64,000 bases of DNA, taken from contig NZ_FZNR01000029.1 in assembly GCF_900188005.1 (NCBI RefSeq), positions 38,767 to 102,766 on the forward strand, read 5' to 3'. This document shows positions 25,574 through 33,652 of the stretch, in pieces. The translations under genes were made by a program, and so were the position numbers. Under the pieces are notes generated by a model. The model saw nothing but the letters and a program-made list of their open reading frames with translations. It made no database searches and was not told the DNA's origin. Every line of letters starts with the position of its first letter. The stretch's first letter is position 1. This DNA is from Actinoplanes regularis (GTDB taxonomy: Bacteria; Actinomycetota; Actinomycetes; Mycobacteriales; Micromonosporaceae).

Positions 25574-26647
25574 TCAGTGGGCCTGGCAGCTGACCCGCAG
25601 CGCGGAGACGCCGAGGTGGTCGCCGTCGCGGCCGCTGCCGAAGTCGATACCCCGGGTCACCATCTGGATGGACAGCTCGCCGGTGGTCACGCCGTACGAA
25701 CCGGCGTCGACCCAGCGCCCCTGGTTCGCGGACTGGTTGACGTCGAACTGGCCGATCACGTCGCCGTCGGTGTCGGTGCCGGCGCGCACCAGGTAGTGCG
25801 CCGGTTTACCGGCGGCGTCCTTCGGGTTGCCGGTGTCGGGGACGTAGACGCCGACCGAGCAGTCACCGGACCGGACGGCTCCCGTGCGGAACCACCACAC
25901 GATGACGTTGTCCGGGTCGTCCCGGGTGGTCGAGCCGCTCATCGGCACGGCCACGACCCGCCCGCCGCAGCCGTCCGAGCGCCACCCGCCGCTGGACCGG
26001 GTGTACCAGTCGCTGTGAAAGCCGCTGATGCGAGTGCCCTGCTCGCTGCTCTCGGGACAACTCTCGCCGGCGACCGCCGTGAACGCGGCGGCGCGGGGTG
26101 ACGAGGTCGTACGGGTGGACGTGGATCGCACCGGAATCCTGCTCGGTGAAGGAGCCGGCTCCCCACCGCCGACGGTGGCGGACGGCGATGTGCCAGGGTC
26201 GCTGGGTTGCGCCGATGCCACGCCGGCGGGCGTCGTGGGGTCGGTGAGCGCCTGGTCGATCGCGGGGCCGGGCTGGTTGGCGGTGTGCTCCGCCGTCCGG
26301 CCGTCGCCGGGTCCGAGGACCACCAGGGCCAGGCCGGCGACGACCACAGCCGCGGTGGCCGTGCCGGCGGCGAGGACGGTGATCCGGCGCCGGGAGCGGT
26401 CGTTTCCGCGTCGGCCCGTGATCCGGCCGGAGGCCGGCGGATCCGGTGCACCGCCGACGGACCTGGACCCGGTCGTCGCGACCAGCCCGGCCCAGCCGCG
26501 CGGGGCCCGCCTTTCGGGGGCGCGCCGGCGGACAGCGTGCCGGGCCGTCGTCGGCGGGGTCAGCACGAACAACGGACGTACCAGCGTGACCTCGGCCGAC
26601 GGCTGCTCCTGCCCGCCGTCGCCGCTGTCGTGCGTCAGGCCGGCCAT
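25574..26647 (-). CDS. Single-TM protein with golvesin-like extracytoplasmic domain
   Basis: A 357-aa membrane protein. The ATG at 26647 is taken as the start; the longer reading adds 81 residues of poor codon quality across the intergenic region. The cytosolic N-terminus is basic and disordered, and one TM lies near residues 85-107 (ITVLAAGTATAAVVVAGLALVVLG). A Thr/Ser/Pro-rich spacer follows. The C-terminal 130 residues form a beta-sandwich similar to the golvesin/xanthan-lyase C-terminal domain, with HSDWYTRSSGGWRSDGCGG, VIVWWFRTGAVRSGDCSVGVYVPD, AHYLVRAG, GQFDVNQSANQGRWVDAGSYGVTTGELSIQM and a closing Cys. That domain is usually a carbohydrate- or surface-binding module. It shares its TM-linker-sandwich plan with the divergent gene at 26998. 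Confidence 0.72.
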   Translation of the reverse strand: MAGLTHDSGDGGQEQPSAEVTLVRPLFVLTPPTTARHAVRRRAPERRAPRGWAGLVATTGSRSVGGAPDPPASGRITGRRGNDRSRRRITVLAAGTATAAVVVAGLALVVLGPGDGRTAEHTANQPGPAIDQALTDPTTPAGVASAQPSDPGTSPSATVGGGEPAPSPSRIPVRSTSTRTTSSPRAAAFTAVAGESCPESSEQGTRISGFHSDWYTRSSGGWRSDGCGGRVVAVPMSGSTTRDDPDNVIVWWFRTGAVRSGDCSVGVYVPDTGNPKDAAGKPAHYLVRAGTDTDGDVIGQFDVNQSANQGRWVDAGSYGVTTGELSIQMVTRGIDFGSGRDGDHLGVSALRVSCQAH

Positions 26648-26997
26648 TCGCCGCCCGAACTGTTGATCATGGTCGCGAATGCTACGGGCGCGGCATCGAC
26701 CCCGCCAGACTCCGGCGTACGCGGGATCTTGCGTGTTAGAGGTCAAACTGCCGAGCGAGTTGACCGATGGTGATCGTGTTGATCGGTCGTGTTGCGTCCT
26801 GTCAGAACATGTTCCAGCGGGCCTGGCCGAGCGTTGGAGCTCGATCCGCTCGCTGACGGCTGTACTGGGCTTATTCCACCGAATGGTCATGTCGATCTCG
26901 GTCCATCGGTCACATCAAGATCATCCGAAAGGGCGGTCGTTCCCGAAACGGGCCGGGGCTAGTCTCGGCGGATCATCGATAGAGGACGGTCAAGCTC
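26648..26997. other. Divergent promoter region between two membrane-anchored beta-sandwich genes
   Basis: About 350 bases without a supported gene. It holds an inverted repeat GACCGAT (26762-26768) / ATCGGTC (26782-26788) with a 13-base spacer and a 10-bp palindrome GAACATGTTC (26805-26814). Either could be an operator shared by the two genes; no regulator gene is adjacent. Confidence 0.45.
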
Positions 26998-27864
26998 ATG
27001 CCAGAGGATGACCAGGAGCTGTCCACCAGCACGCTGCGCGTCGGTGGATGGGTTCCGCCGGTCAGCGCCACGGATCCGGCGACGAAGGATCCCGTGACCG
27101 ATTCCGCACAGCCCGCTCTCGCGCCCAGGGAGGCGCTCGGTCAGTGGGCCGTCAGCCGGCTGGGTACGCGAGCCGCGCGGCGCCGGGCGTTGGCCCTGGC
27201 GCAGCGGAGAGGTGTGGTCGCCGGTGCCGCGGCCGTGACCGCCGTCCTCGGGGTGGCCGGCCTGCTGGTCACCGTCACCTCCCGATCCGAATCCCCGGCG
27301 GTGGCCCAGGGGTCGCTGACCGAGCTGCCCGCCACGGACGCTCCGCCGCCCGCGACCCCCGCCGCCCCCTCGCCGTCCCCGTCCCAGAGCTCGGCCTCGC
27401 ACGCCGGCGCTTCCCGGTCGCCGGCATCGCGACCCTCGCCCACCCGGAACACCGGGACCGCGCGACCCGCGCCGTTCCAGGAGTACTTCGAGGCGGAGTC
27501 CCATGACAACGTGATCGCGGGCAAGGCCCGGTCGATGCCGCGTGACGACGCCTCCGGCGGCTACCTCGTGCGGTTCGTCGGCGACGGTGAGGACAACTTC
27601 CTGCGCTTCACGGGGCTGACGGTTCCCGGCTCCGACACCTACAACGTCCAGATCCGGTACATCTCGGGTGAGCCGCGACAGGCGACCGTACTGGTCAACG
27701 GTCGTCTCTTCCTGGAGAACCTCACCTTCCCCGCCACCGTCGACTGGTACACCGTGGGCGTCCTGACCCTGCGGATCCCGTTGAAGGACGGGGCGAACAC
27801 CATCGAGTTGCGTAACGACCACGAGGACGCGCCAGACTTCGACCGCATCGACGTGGCACGTTGA
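26998..27864 (+). CDS. Single-TM protein with CBM35/CBM6-like extracytoplasmic domain
   Basis: A 288-aa membrane protein with a cytosolic N-terminus (PEDDQELSTSTLRVGGWVPP) and one TM near residues 74-96 (VVAGAAAVTAVLGVAGLLVTV). A Pro/Ser/Ala-rich wall-spanning linker runs from about 105 to 160. The C-terminal 125-residue beta-sandwich resembles CBM35/CBM6: EYFEAESHDNVIAG, GGYLVRFVGDGEDNFLRFTGLTVP, TYNVQIRYISGEPRQATVLVNG, WYTVGVLTLRIPLKDGANTIELRND and DFDRIDVAR. The early EAES acidic pair and the terminal D-x-I are where calcium and ligand sites sit in these modules. A sugar ligand is inferred. It is divergent from the golvesin-like gene, which has the same layout. Confidence 0.78.
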   Translation: MPEDDQELSTSTLRVGGWVPPVSATDPATKDPVTDSAQPALAPREALGQWAVSRLGTRAARRRALALAQRRGVVAGAAAVTAVLGVAGLLVTVTSRSESPAVAQGSLTELPATDAPPPATPAAPSPSPSQSSASHAGASRSPASRPSPTRNTGTARPAPFQEYFEAESHDNVIAGKARSMPRDDASGGYLVRFVGDGEDNFLRFTGLTVPGSDTYNVQIRYISGEPRQATVLVNGRLFLENLTFPATVDWYTVGVLTLRIPLKDGANTIELRNDHEDAPDFDRIDVAR

Positions 27865-27968
27865 AGATCTCCAGGTAGCCGCGGTTACCGGGCCCGCGCC
27901 AGGGTGCCGGCCGGCCCGGACGGCGCTACTTTTGTACGCAATGGTGGCGTCCGGGGGACGGGGTTGCG

Positions 27969-28475
27969 ATGACCGAGCGCAAGCCGATCGGGATGAGTTT
28001 CGAGTCATGGGTGGAGCAGCAGATCGGCGACGCCGTGGACCGCGGCGACTTCGACGGCCTGCCCGGCGTCGGTAAGGCACTGCCGCCCACCGGCGACGAC
28101 GAGGACTGGTGGTTCCGCGACTACCTGCGACGCCAGGAAGTGACAGCGGACGTCTCGCTTCCGCTGCCGTTACGGCTGCGCAAGGAGGCCGACGAGATCG
28201 ACGACGCCGTCCGGGCGCTGACGGCCGAGGACCGGGTCCGCGCTGTGGTCGACGACCTCAACCAGCGTGTCGAACAGTCGTGGCGACTCCCCGCCGACGG
28301 CGCCCTGATCGCTCGGCGACTGGACGCCGAGGCGGTCGTAGCCCGCTGGCAGGCGTCCCGCCCGGGATCGGAACCGGTCGAGGCCGAACCTTCCGCGGAC
28401 GCGCGCCACACCACACCGAGTCAGCGATCCGCCTGGTGGAACCGCTTCACCCAGCGCCGGCACGCCGCCGGCTGA
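27969..28475 (+). CDS. DUF1992 (DnaJ subfamily C member 28-like) protein
   Basis: A 168-aa cytosolic protein. The conserved N-terminal part fits the DUF1992 family: SFESWVEQQIGDAVDRGDFDGLPGVGKALP, then the acidic/aromatic DEDWWFRDYLRR, and LPLPLRLRKEADEIDD. The domain is found in bacteria and in eukaryotic DNAJC28 without a J-domain here. The function is not established. The C-terminal 60 residues are variable and low in complexity. ATG start; single gene with no evident partner. Confidence 0.85.
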   Translation: MTERKPIGMSFESWVEQQIGDAVDRGDFDGLPGVGKALPPTGDDEDWWFRDYLRRQEVTADVSLPLPLRLRKEADEIDDAVRALTAEDRVRAVVDDLNQRVEQSWRLPADGALIARRLDAEAVVARWQASRPGSEPVEAEPSADARHTTPSQRSAWWNRFTQRRHAAG

Positions 28476-28498
28476 CCCCGACGCCAAGGCCGCTTTCG

Positions 28499-29209
28499 CT
28501 ATCCGGCCGATTGGTCCTGCAAGAGGGCCTGGTGGTTGTTCCACAGCCAGTTCAGGTACCGCCTCAGATCATTCGGCGTGGCGACCCAGCCCTTGTCCAG
28601 GTACGCGAGGATGCGTTTTGTCTCGCCCGGAATCAGGTCGTAGGAAGTCGCCCCGGTTTCCGGCACGGGCACGTCCGGAGCAACGGCCACCGGGACGGGG
28701 ATCAGGGGTATACGAATGCCGTTCCGGTCGAGTTCCCGTAGGACGGTCAGAAAAACCCGCGGCAAGTGATAGGCGGAAACGGTGACCGCGAGGCTGCCGA
28801 TCCCGTACTCCCGGATCTGCCGCACGATCCACGCCGCCTGCAAACCGGTGTTGGGCGCGGTTTCCCGCTGGACGAGCACCCCGTCGACTCGGCGCAGGCC
28901 CAGGCCCCGCAGGTAGTCGAGGGTGACGTCGACATAGGTCTGCTCGGCCGGGTTGCCGTTCGCCACCAGGAGGTGACGCAGCCGCGGATTCGTCTCCCAC
29001 CGCTGAATCGCCTCGGTCAGGCGCCATTCCTCACCCTGGCCGACCGGAATGGCGAGGGCCTCGACGCGGCCGGCCGCCGAATGCGGCAGTGACAGGATCG
29101 TCGTCACCGAGGTCACCACGTCCAGAAGCCGGTCCGGCGGCAGGCCGACCAGTTCCTCGGTGCCGAGGATCCGTGGGGTCGCGATGTCGAACTTCACCGA
29201 GTGGCTCAC
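28499..29209 (-). CDS. DUF218 (YdcF/SanA-like) protein
   Basis: A 236-aa protein with the DUF218 alpha/beta fold: VEALAIPVGQGEEWRLTEAIQRW, LLVANGNPAEQ, VLVQRETAPNTGLQAAWIVRQI with the conserved E-x-A-x-N-T segment, and LAVTVSAYHLPRVFLTVLREL with the family's Y/H-x-P-R. Many DUF218 members are membrane-anchored envelope proteins, but none of the usual N-terminal TM helices is present here, so it is probably cytosolic. GTG start. No operon partner; it is divergent from the polyprenyl synthase gene across about 200 bases. Confidence 0.78.
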   Translation of the reverse strand: MSHSVKFDIATPRILGTEELVGLPPDRLLDVVTSVTTILSLPHSAAGRVEALAIPVGQGEEWRLTEAIQRWETNPRLRHLLVANGNPAEQTYVDVTLDYLRGLGLRRVDGVLVQRETAPNTGLQAAWIVRQIREYGIGSLAVTVSAYHLPRVFLTVLRELDRNGIRIPLIPVPVAVAPDVPVPETGATSYDLIPGETKRILAYLDKGWVATPNDLRRYLNWLWNNHQALLQDQSAG

Positions 29210-29307
29210 TCTCCGGCTTCGGATGGGTGGAGCGGCCCAGCGTAACGCCCGCGACGGGTGTCGTTCTCAGATGAAGGGGCTCATCCGGGATCCGACAGTG
29301 GATAACT

Positions 29308-29323
29308 AAGGGGTCGTCGGGGT
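29308..29323 (+). promoter_or_regulatory. Weak G-rich direct repeat upstream of the polyprenyl synthase
   Basis: AAGGGG and TCGGGG occur 9 bases apart about 90 bases before the ATG at 29412. The pattern resembles, less strictly, the TAGGGG direct repeats found before the PKS genes, and would tie this gene to the same regulator if real. Confidence 0.25.
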
Positions 29324-29411
29324 GCCGGGATTTCGCTACGTTACCGGACGTATTGACGTGCGTGCACCTCTTTAGGGAATTCTCCGCGGGTCCGACAGGA
29401 AGGGGAACGGC

Positions 29412-30362
29412 ATGGAAATCGGCCTCGACATACGGTCTGCCGAACTGCTCCAGCGCCGCATCGAGGAAGCCGTCCAGGGATCGGGCCCCGTGCTGCGCCC
29501 CGTGCTGCTGCCGGTACTGCGCCGCCCGGCCAAGCGGCTACGCCCGGCCCTGCTGCTCGCCATGGCCGGTGAGCGCCGCGACCGGGCCGCGATCAGCTGC
29601 GCGGCCGCGGTGGAACTGCTGCACATCAGCTCCCTGGTCCACGACGATCTGATGGACGAGGCACCGCAGCGGGGCGGGGTTCGCTCGGTGCACGTCACCC
29701 ATGGCGCGGGCATGGCGATCGTGGCCGGAGACCTGCTCGTGGCGGAGTCGATCGCGGCCCTCGGCGAGGTGGATCCACGTTGTGCCACCGACGGCCTGCG
29801 GGCATACGCGGAGATGTGCCGCGGACAGGCCGGCGAGGTCGACGCGCAGGGCCGGTTCATCGACGTGGACGAGCACCTGGAGATCCTGTCCGGCAAGACC
29901 GCCGCACTGCTGAGCGCCGCCTGCTCGATCGGCGCTGTGCTGGCCGGCGACCCGGCCGGCCCGGCCGCCCGCTTCGGCCGCTCCCTCGGCATGCTCTTCC
30001 AGATCGTCGACGACCTGATCGACCTGTGCGCCACCGCGGCGGAGGCCGGCAAACCGGTCGGCCAGGACCTGGCCAACGGGGTTTACACGCTGCCGGCCCT
30101 GCTCGCCGCGCGCCGCTACGGCACCGCGTTCACCGAGGCGCTCGACAGCGGGGAACTCGACGCGGCGCGTGACCTGGCCCGTGAGGGCGGAATCCTCACC
30201 GAGGTCCTCCGGTACGCACGGGGCTACGCGACGGCTGCCGAGGAGAGCCTGTGCGAGTTGCCCGCCCGGCCGGGGCTCGCCGTACTCCCTGGTGAACTGT
30301 TTGAACGAGCCACCATGCTGTGCACCTCCGTCCAGCGGGCTACCGTTCCGGCGGTCCGCTGA
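29412..30362 (+). CDS. Polyprenyl (geranylgeranyl-type) diphosphate synthase
   Basis: A 316-aa trans-isoprenyl diphosphate synthase that adds isopentenyl diphosphate to allylic diphosphates. Both Asp-rich motifs are present: first HDDLMDEAPQRGG and second FQIVDDLIDLC, with KRLRPALLL (IPP-binding Lys/Arg), GDLLVAESI and SGKTAALLSAAC between. Product chain length cannot be read with confidence. AGGAAGGGG precedes the ATG. Its 3' end overlaps the convergent PPTase gene by 23 nt. Position at the flank of a PKS cluster leaves two options: a house gene for quinone or carotenoid precursors, or a supplier of a prenyl group for tailoring. No prenyltransferase or terpene cyclase is in the window, so the second is speculative. 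Confidence 0.88.
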   Translation: MEIGLDIRSAELLQRRIEEAVQGSGPVLRPVLLPVLRRPAKRLRPALLLAMAGERRDRAAISCAAAVELLHISSLVHDDLMDEAPQRGGVRSVHVTHGAGMAIVAGDLLVAESIAALGEVDPRCATDGLRAYAEMCRGQAGEVDAQGRFIDVDEHLEILSGKTAALLSAACSIGAVLAGDPAGPAARFGRSLGMLFQIVDDLIDLCATAAEAGKPVGQDLANGVYTLPALLAARRYGTAFTEALDSGELDAARDLAREGGILTEVLRYARGYATAAEESLCELPARPGLAVLPGELFERATMLCTSVQRATVPAVR

Positions 30363-31008
30363 CCACGGCGGTCACCACCAGGCCGCGGGCGACCAGAAAG
30401 GACCCGCGCAGTTCGGTGAGCGGTGGCGAGCCGTCCAGCCGGTCACCGGCGATCAGCAGGTGCGCGGTGAACGTCCGGGCGACCGGATCGATCTCCAGGC
30501 ACGCGTCCTCGAAGCCGAGCCACCGCCGGGTCAGCGGGAACCAGGCCTTGTAGACCGACTCCTTCGCGCTGAACAACAGCCGGTCCCAGTGTGTCGCCGG
30601 GTCCCTCGCGGTGACCCGGCGCAGGGTCTCGGCGTCCCCGGGAGCGACGACCGAGTCCAGCACGCCCTCCGGCAGCGGCGCGTGCGGTTCGGCGTCGATC
30701 CCCACCGACGACACGTCCGTGGCCCGCGCGACCGCCGCGGCCCGGTACCCGGTGCAGTGCGTCAGGCTGCCGACCACACCGGCCGGCCACACCGGCTCCC
30801 GTTTCGGGCCCGGCCGGATCGGTGCGGGCGGCAGGCCGAGCAGACCCAGCGCCTGCCGGGCGCAACGCCGGGTGGTGATGAACTCCCGGCGCCGGCCCTC
30901 GACCGCCAAGGCGATCAGGTCGGCCTCGCCCGGGTACGGCGGCTCGTCGGGTACGTCGCCGTACGCCTGCACGGCCCGTACCGCCGGCGGCAGCAGCTTG
31001 TCGATCAT
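30340..31008 (-). CDS. 4'-phosphopantetheinyl transferase (Sfp/PptT type)
   Basis: A 222-aa enzyme that moves phosphopantetheine from CoA to the conserved Ser of carrier domains, needed for the six ACPs or more of the downstream PKS. Family motifs are visible: VGSLTHCTGYRAAAVA, SSVGIDAEPH (Mg-binding Asp) and FSAKESVYKAWFPL. The ATG at 31008 overlaps the stop of the upstream metallophosphoesterase gene (ATGA), so the two are co-translated. The arrangement mirrors mycobacterial pptT with pptH. It overlaps the convergent polyprenyl synthase by 23 nt. Confidence 0.92.
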   Translation of the reverse strand: MIDKLLPPAVRAVQAYGDVPDEPPYPGEADLIALAVEGRRREFITTRRCARQALGLLGLPPAPIRPGPKREPVWPAGVVGSLTHCTGYRAAAVARATDVSSVGIDAEPHAPLPEGVLDSVVAPGDAETLRRVTARDPATHWDRLLFSAKESVYKAWFPLTRRWLGFEDACLEIDPVARTFTAHLLIAGDRLDGSPPLTELRGSFLVARGLVVTAVVSGPPER

Positions 31009-31838
31009 CGGGAGCCGCCCAGGATGCGGCGTACCGGTGCGGGGGCCTCCGAGCGGCGTTTCCACTCCCGCGGATAGCCCAGCGAAACCTCCTCGAAGGG
31101 CACACCGTCGTAGGCCGTCGAGCGCGGGATGTGCAGGTGGCCGTAGACCACGGTGACCGCCCGGAACCGGGTGTGCCAGTCCGCCGTCCGCTCGGTGCCG
31201 CACCACTGGGCGAACTCCGGGTACCACAGCACATCGGTCGGCTGCCGCACCAGCGGCCAGTGACTGATCAGGACGGTGGGCAACGCCGGGTCGATCGCGG
31301 CCAGCCGGGCCTCGGTCTCGGCGACGCGCGCCCAGCACCAGGATTCCCGGTTCGGGTACGGGTCGGGGTGCAGCAGCGACTCGTCCGTGCACACCACCCC
31401 GGCGTCGTACGCCAGCCGCAGCGACTCCTCCTTGGTGTCCGCGCCGGCGACCCGGAACGAGTAGTCGTAGAGCGCGAAGACCGGTGCCACCACCACGGGG
31501 CCGTCCGGTCCCGGCCAGATCGGATACTCGTCCTCGGGCGTATCCACCCCGAGCTCACGACACATCCGTACGAGAGCCTCGTAGCGCTCCACCCCACGCA
31601 GCCGTACCGGATCGCCCGGATGGGTCCACAGCTCGTGATTGCCCGGCGCCCAGACCACCCGGCGGAATCGGCCGCGCAGCAGGCGGAGCGTCGCCTCGAC
31701 GTCGGCGAACTTCTCGCCGACGTCTCCGGCCACGATCAGCCAGTCGTCGTCGGACTCCGGCCGGATCGCCTCGGCGATCCGGCGGTTCTCCTCATAGGCC
31801 ACGTGCAGATCGCTGACGGCGAAAAGTGAGGCTGGCAC
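31005..31838 (-). CDS. PptH-like metallophosphoesterase
   Basis: A 277-aa calcineurin-like phosphoesterase, GTG start at 31838. Metal-binding motifs in order are VSDLHVAYEENR (D-x-H), IVAGDVGEKF (GD-x-x-E in place of the usual GD), WAPGNHELW (GNHE), VLISHWPL and VVYGHLHIPR (GHxH). It is translationally coupled to the PPTase gene. In Mycobacterium tuberculosis the homologous neighbour of pptT is PptH (Rv2795c), reported to remove phosphopantetheine from ACP, opposing PptT. By analogy this one may set the level of active carrier proteins. Function is inferred from the family and from gene order. It is divergent from mutA. Confidence 0.8.
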   Translation of the reverse strand: MPASLFAVSDLHVAYEENRRIAEAIRPESDDDWLIVAGDVGEKFADVEATLRLLRGRFRRVVWAPGNHELWTHPGDPVRLRGVERYEALVRMCRELGVDTPEDEYPIWPGPDGPVVVAPVFALYDYSFRVAGADTKEESLRLAYDAGVVCTDESLLHPDPYPNRESWCWARVAETEARLAAIDPALPTVLISHWPLVRQPTDVLWYPEFAQWCGTERTADWHTRFRAVTVVYGHLHIPRSTAYDGVPFEEVSLGYPREWKRRSEAPAPVRRILGGSR

Positions 31839-31966
31839 ACCGGAATTGTTCCACCGTCGATCTCCCGCCGTCCCGGGGGCGTCCGGGCCGATAGGGGTTG
31901 TCGCCCGGTCCGGGCCGTTGCGACAGTCGGACCGCTGATACGGACATCGACGGTACGGGGGCCGGC

Positions 31967-33652
31967 ATGACAACCGTGACGGAGAACGACCGCGAGACGT
32001 GGCAGGCGATGGCGCTGTCGGCGGTGCGCCGGGTGGGCCGCGCACCCGACGACGCGCAACCGGTGGACGTCGAGAACCTTCTCGCCACCACCACCTATGA
32101 CGGCCTCACCGTGCGACCGCTCTACGGCCCGGAGACCGAGGTGCCGCCGCCGGCTCCCGGCATGCGCACCGGCGGCCGGCCCTGGCGGGTGCGGCAGCGC
32201 TACCTCGAGCCGGATCCGGCCTCGCTGCGCGAGGACCTGGCCGGTGGAGTCACCGAGGTGTGGCTCTCCGGTCCGGCGCAGGACCTGCTCGACGAGATCG
32301 ACCCCGGCCGGGTCGGCGTCGTCCTGGACGGGACCGGCCTCGAGCGGCTGCTCGAGGTGGCCCGCCGGCACGGCGTACCCGCGACCGCGCTGACCGGCAA
32401 CCTGGGTGCCGACCCGCTGGCCGAGCGCGCCCGGACCGGCCGGCCGGGCGATCTCGACCGGCTCGTGCGCCTGGCCGCCGCCTGCGTCGCCGGGCTGCCC
32501 GGCCTGCGGGCCGTCACCGTGGACGCGACCGCGTACCACGACGCCGGCGGTTCGCACGCCGACGTGCTGGCCTGCTCGATCGCCTCCGGTGTGGAGTACC
32601 TGCGGCTGCTCACCGGCGCTGGTCTCGAGGTGTCCGACGCGTTCGGTCAGCTCGAGTTCCGGTACGCCGTCGGCGCCGATCTGTTCGACTCGATCGCGGT
32701 GCTGCGTGCCGCTCGCCGGCTCTGGGCCCGGGTGGCGCGCGAGTGCGGTGCGCCCGTCGTCCAGCGCCAGCACGCGGTCACCTCGTCAGCCATGATGACC
32801 GTGCTCAGCCCATCGTCGAACATCATGCGCACCACGGTGGCGTGCACCGCCGCCGCGATCGGCGGCGCGGACGCGGTGACCGTGACCCCGTTCGACGCCC
32901 TGCTGCCCGAGCGCGGCGAGCCGGGCCGCCGCCTGGCACGCAACGTCCACGCGGTGCTGCGCGAGGAGGCGCATCTGCACCGGGTCGCCGACCCCGCGGC
33001 CGGGTCCTGGTACGTCGAGCAGCACACCGCGGACCTGGCCGGGCGAGCCTGGGCGGTGTTCCGCGAGATCGAGGGAGCCGGCGGGATGAGTGCCGCCGTC
33101 GACAGTGGGCTGGTGGCCGGCCGGCTGGCGGCGACCCGAGGGCGGCGGGCCGCGGACCTGGCCCGGCGGCGGCCGCCGATCGTGGGCGTCAGCCGGTACG
33201 CCGAGCCCGGTCCGGTGACGCTTCCCGACTCCGGTCCCGGTCTGTTCCGGGGCGCCGAGATCTTCGAGCGGCTGCGTGCGCGTACCGCCGGTGCCCGGCC
33301 CGCGGTACTCCTGGTCGGGCTCGGCCGGCCGGCCGCCCGGACCGCCCGCGTCGACTTCGCCACCGACCTGTTCGCGGTGGCCGGCATCGAGACACCGGTC
33401 TGCGACGGGCGCCCGGAGGAGGTCGCCGCGGCGCTGACCGCCGCCGGCACCCGGGTCGCCTGCCTGTGCGGGCCGGACGAGGCGTACGCCGACGCCGAGA
33501 GGTACGCCCGGGCGCTCACCGACGCCGGTGCCGCCGGCGTGTGGCTGGCCGGCCGCCCGGCCGGGCCTGCCGGTGTCACCGGATATCTGTTCGACGGGTG
33601 CGACGTCGTCGACGTGCTCGAGAGGGCCCTGAAGGAGCTGGACATCCCATGA
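31967..33652 (+). CDS. mutA: Methylmalonyl-CoA mutase small (beta) subunit
   Basis: A 561-aa non-catalytic subunit of the heterodimeric B12 enzyme that interconverts succinyl-CoA and (R)-methylmalonyl-CoA. It shares the TIM-barrel of MutB (RYLEPDPASLREDLAGGVTEVWL, QRQHAVTSSAMMTVLSPSSNIMRTTVACTAAAIGGADAVTVTPFD, AAGSWYVEQHTADLA) but is more divergent and its C-terminal domain lacks the D-x-H-x-x-G cobalamin motif, as expected. The ATG at 31967 (MTTVTEND) is preferred to an earlier in-frame start. The stop overlaps the mutB start by 4 nt. First gene of a four-gene methylmalonyl-CoA supply operon. Confidence 0.93.
   Translation: MTTVTENDRETWQAMALSAVRRVGRAPDDAQPVDVENLLATTTYDGLTVRPLYGPETEVPPPAPGMRTGGRPWRVRQRYLEPDPASLREDLAGGVTEVWLSGPAQDLLDEIDPGRVGVVLDGTGLERLLEVARRHGVPATALTGNLGADPLAERARTGRPGDLDRLVRLAAACVAGLPGLRAVTVDATAYHDAGGSHADVLACSIASGVEYLRLLTGAGLEVSDAFGQLEFRYAVGADLFDSIAVLRAARRLWARVARECGAPVVQRQHAVTSSAMMTVLSPSSNIMRTTVACTAAAIGGADAVTVTPFDALLPERGEPGRRLARNVHAVLREEAHLHRVADPAAGSWYVEQHTADLAGRAWAVFREIEGAGGMSAAVDSGLVAGRLAATRGRRAADLARRRPPIVGVSRYAEPGPVTLPDSGPGLFRGAEIFERLRARTAGARPAVLLVGLGRPAARTARVDFATDLFAVAGIETPVCDGRPEEVAAALTAAGTRVACLCGPDEAYADAERYARALTDAGAAGVWLAGRPAGPAGVTGYLFDGCDVVDVLERALKELDIP

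Noticed and set aside
26805..26814. GAACATGTTC considered as a LexA (SOS) box
   Set aside because: The actinobacterial LexA site needs GAAC and GTTC separated by four bases; here the spacer is two.
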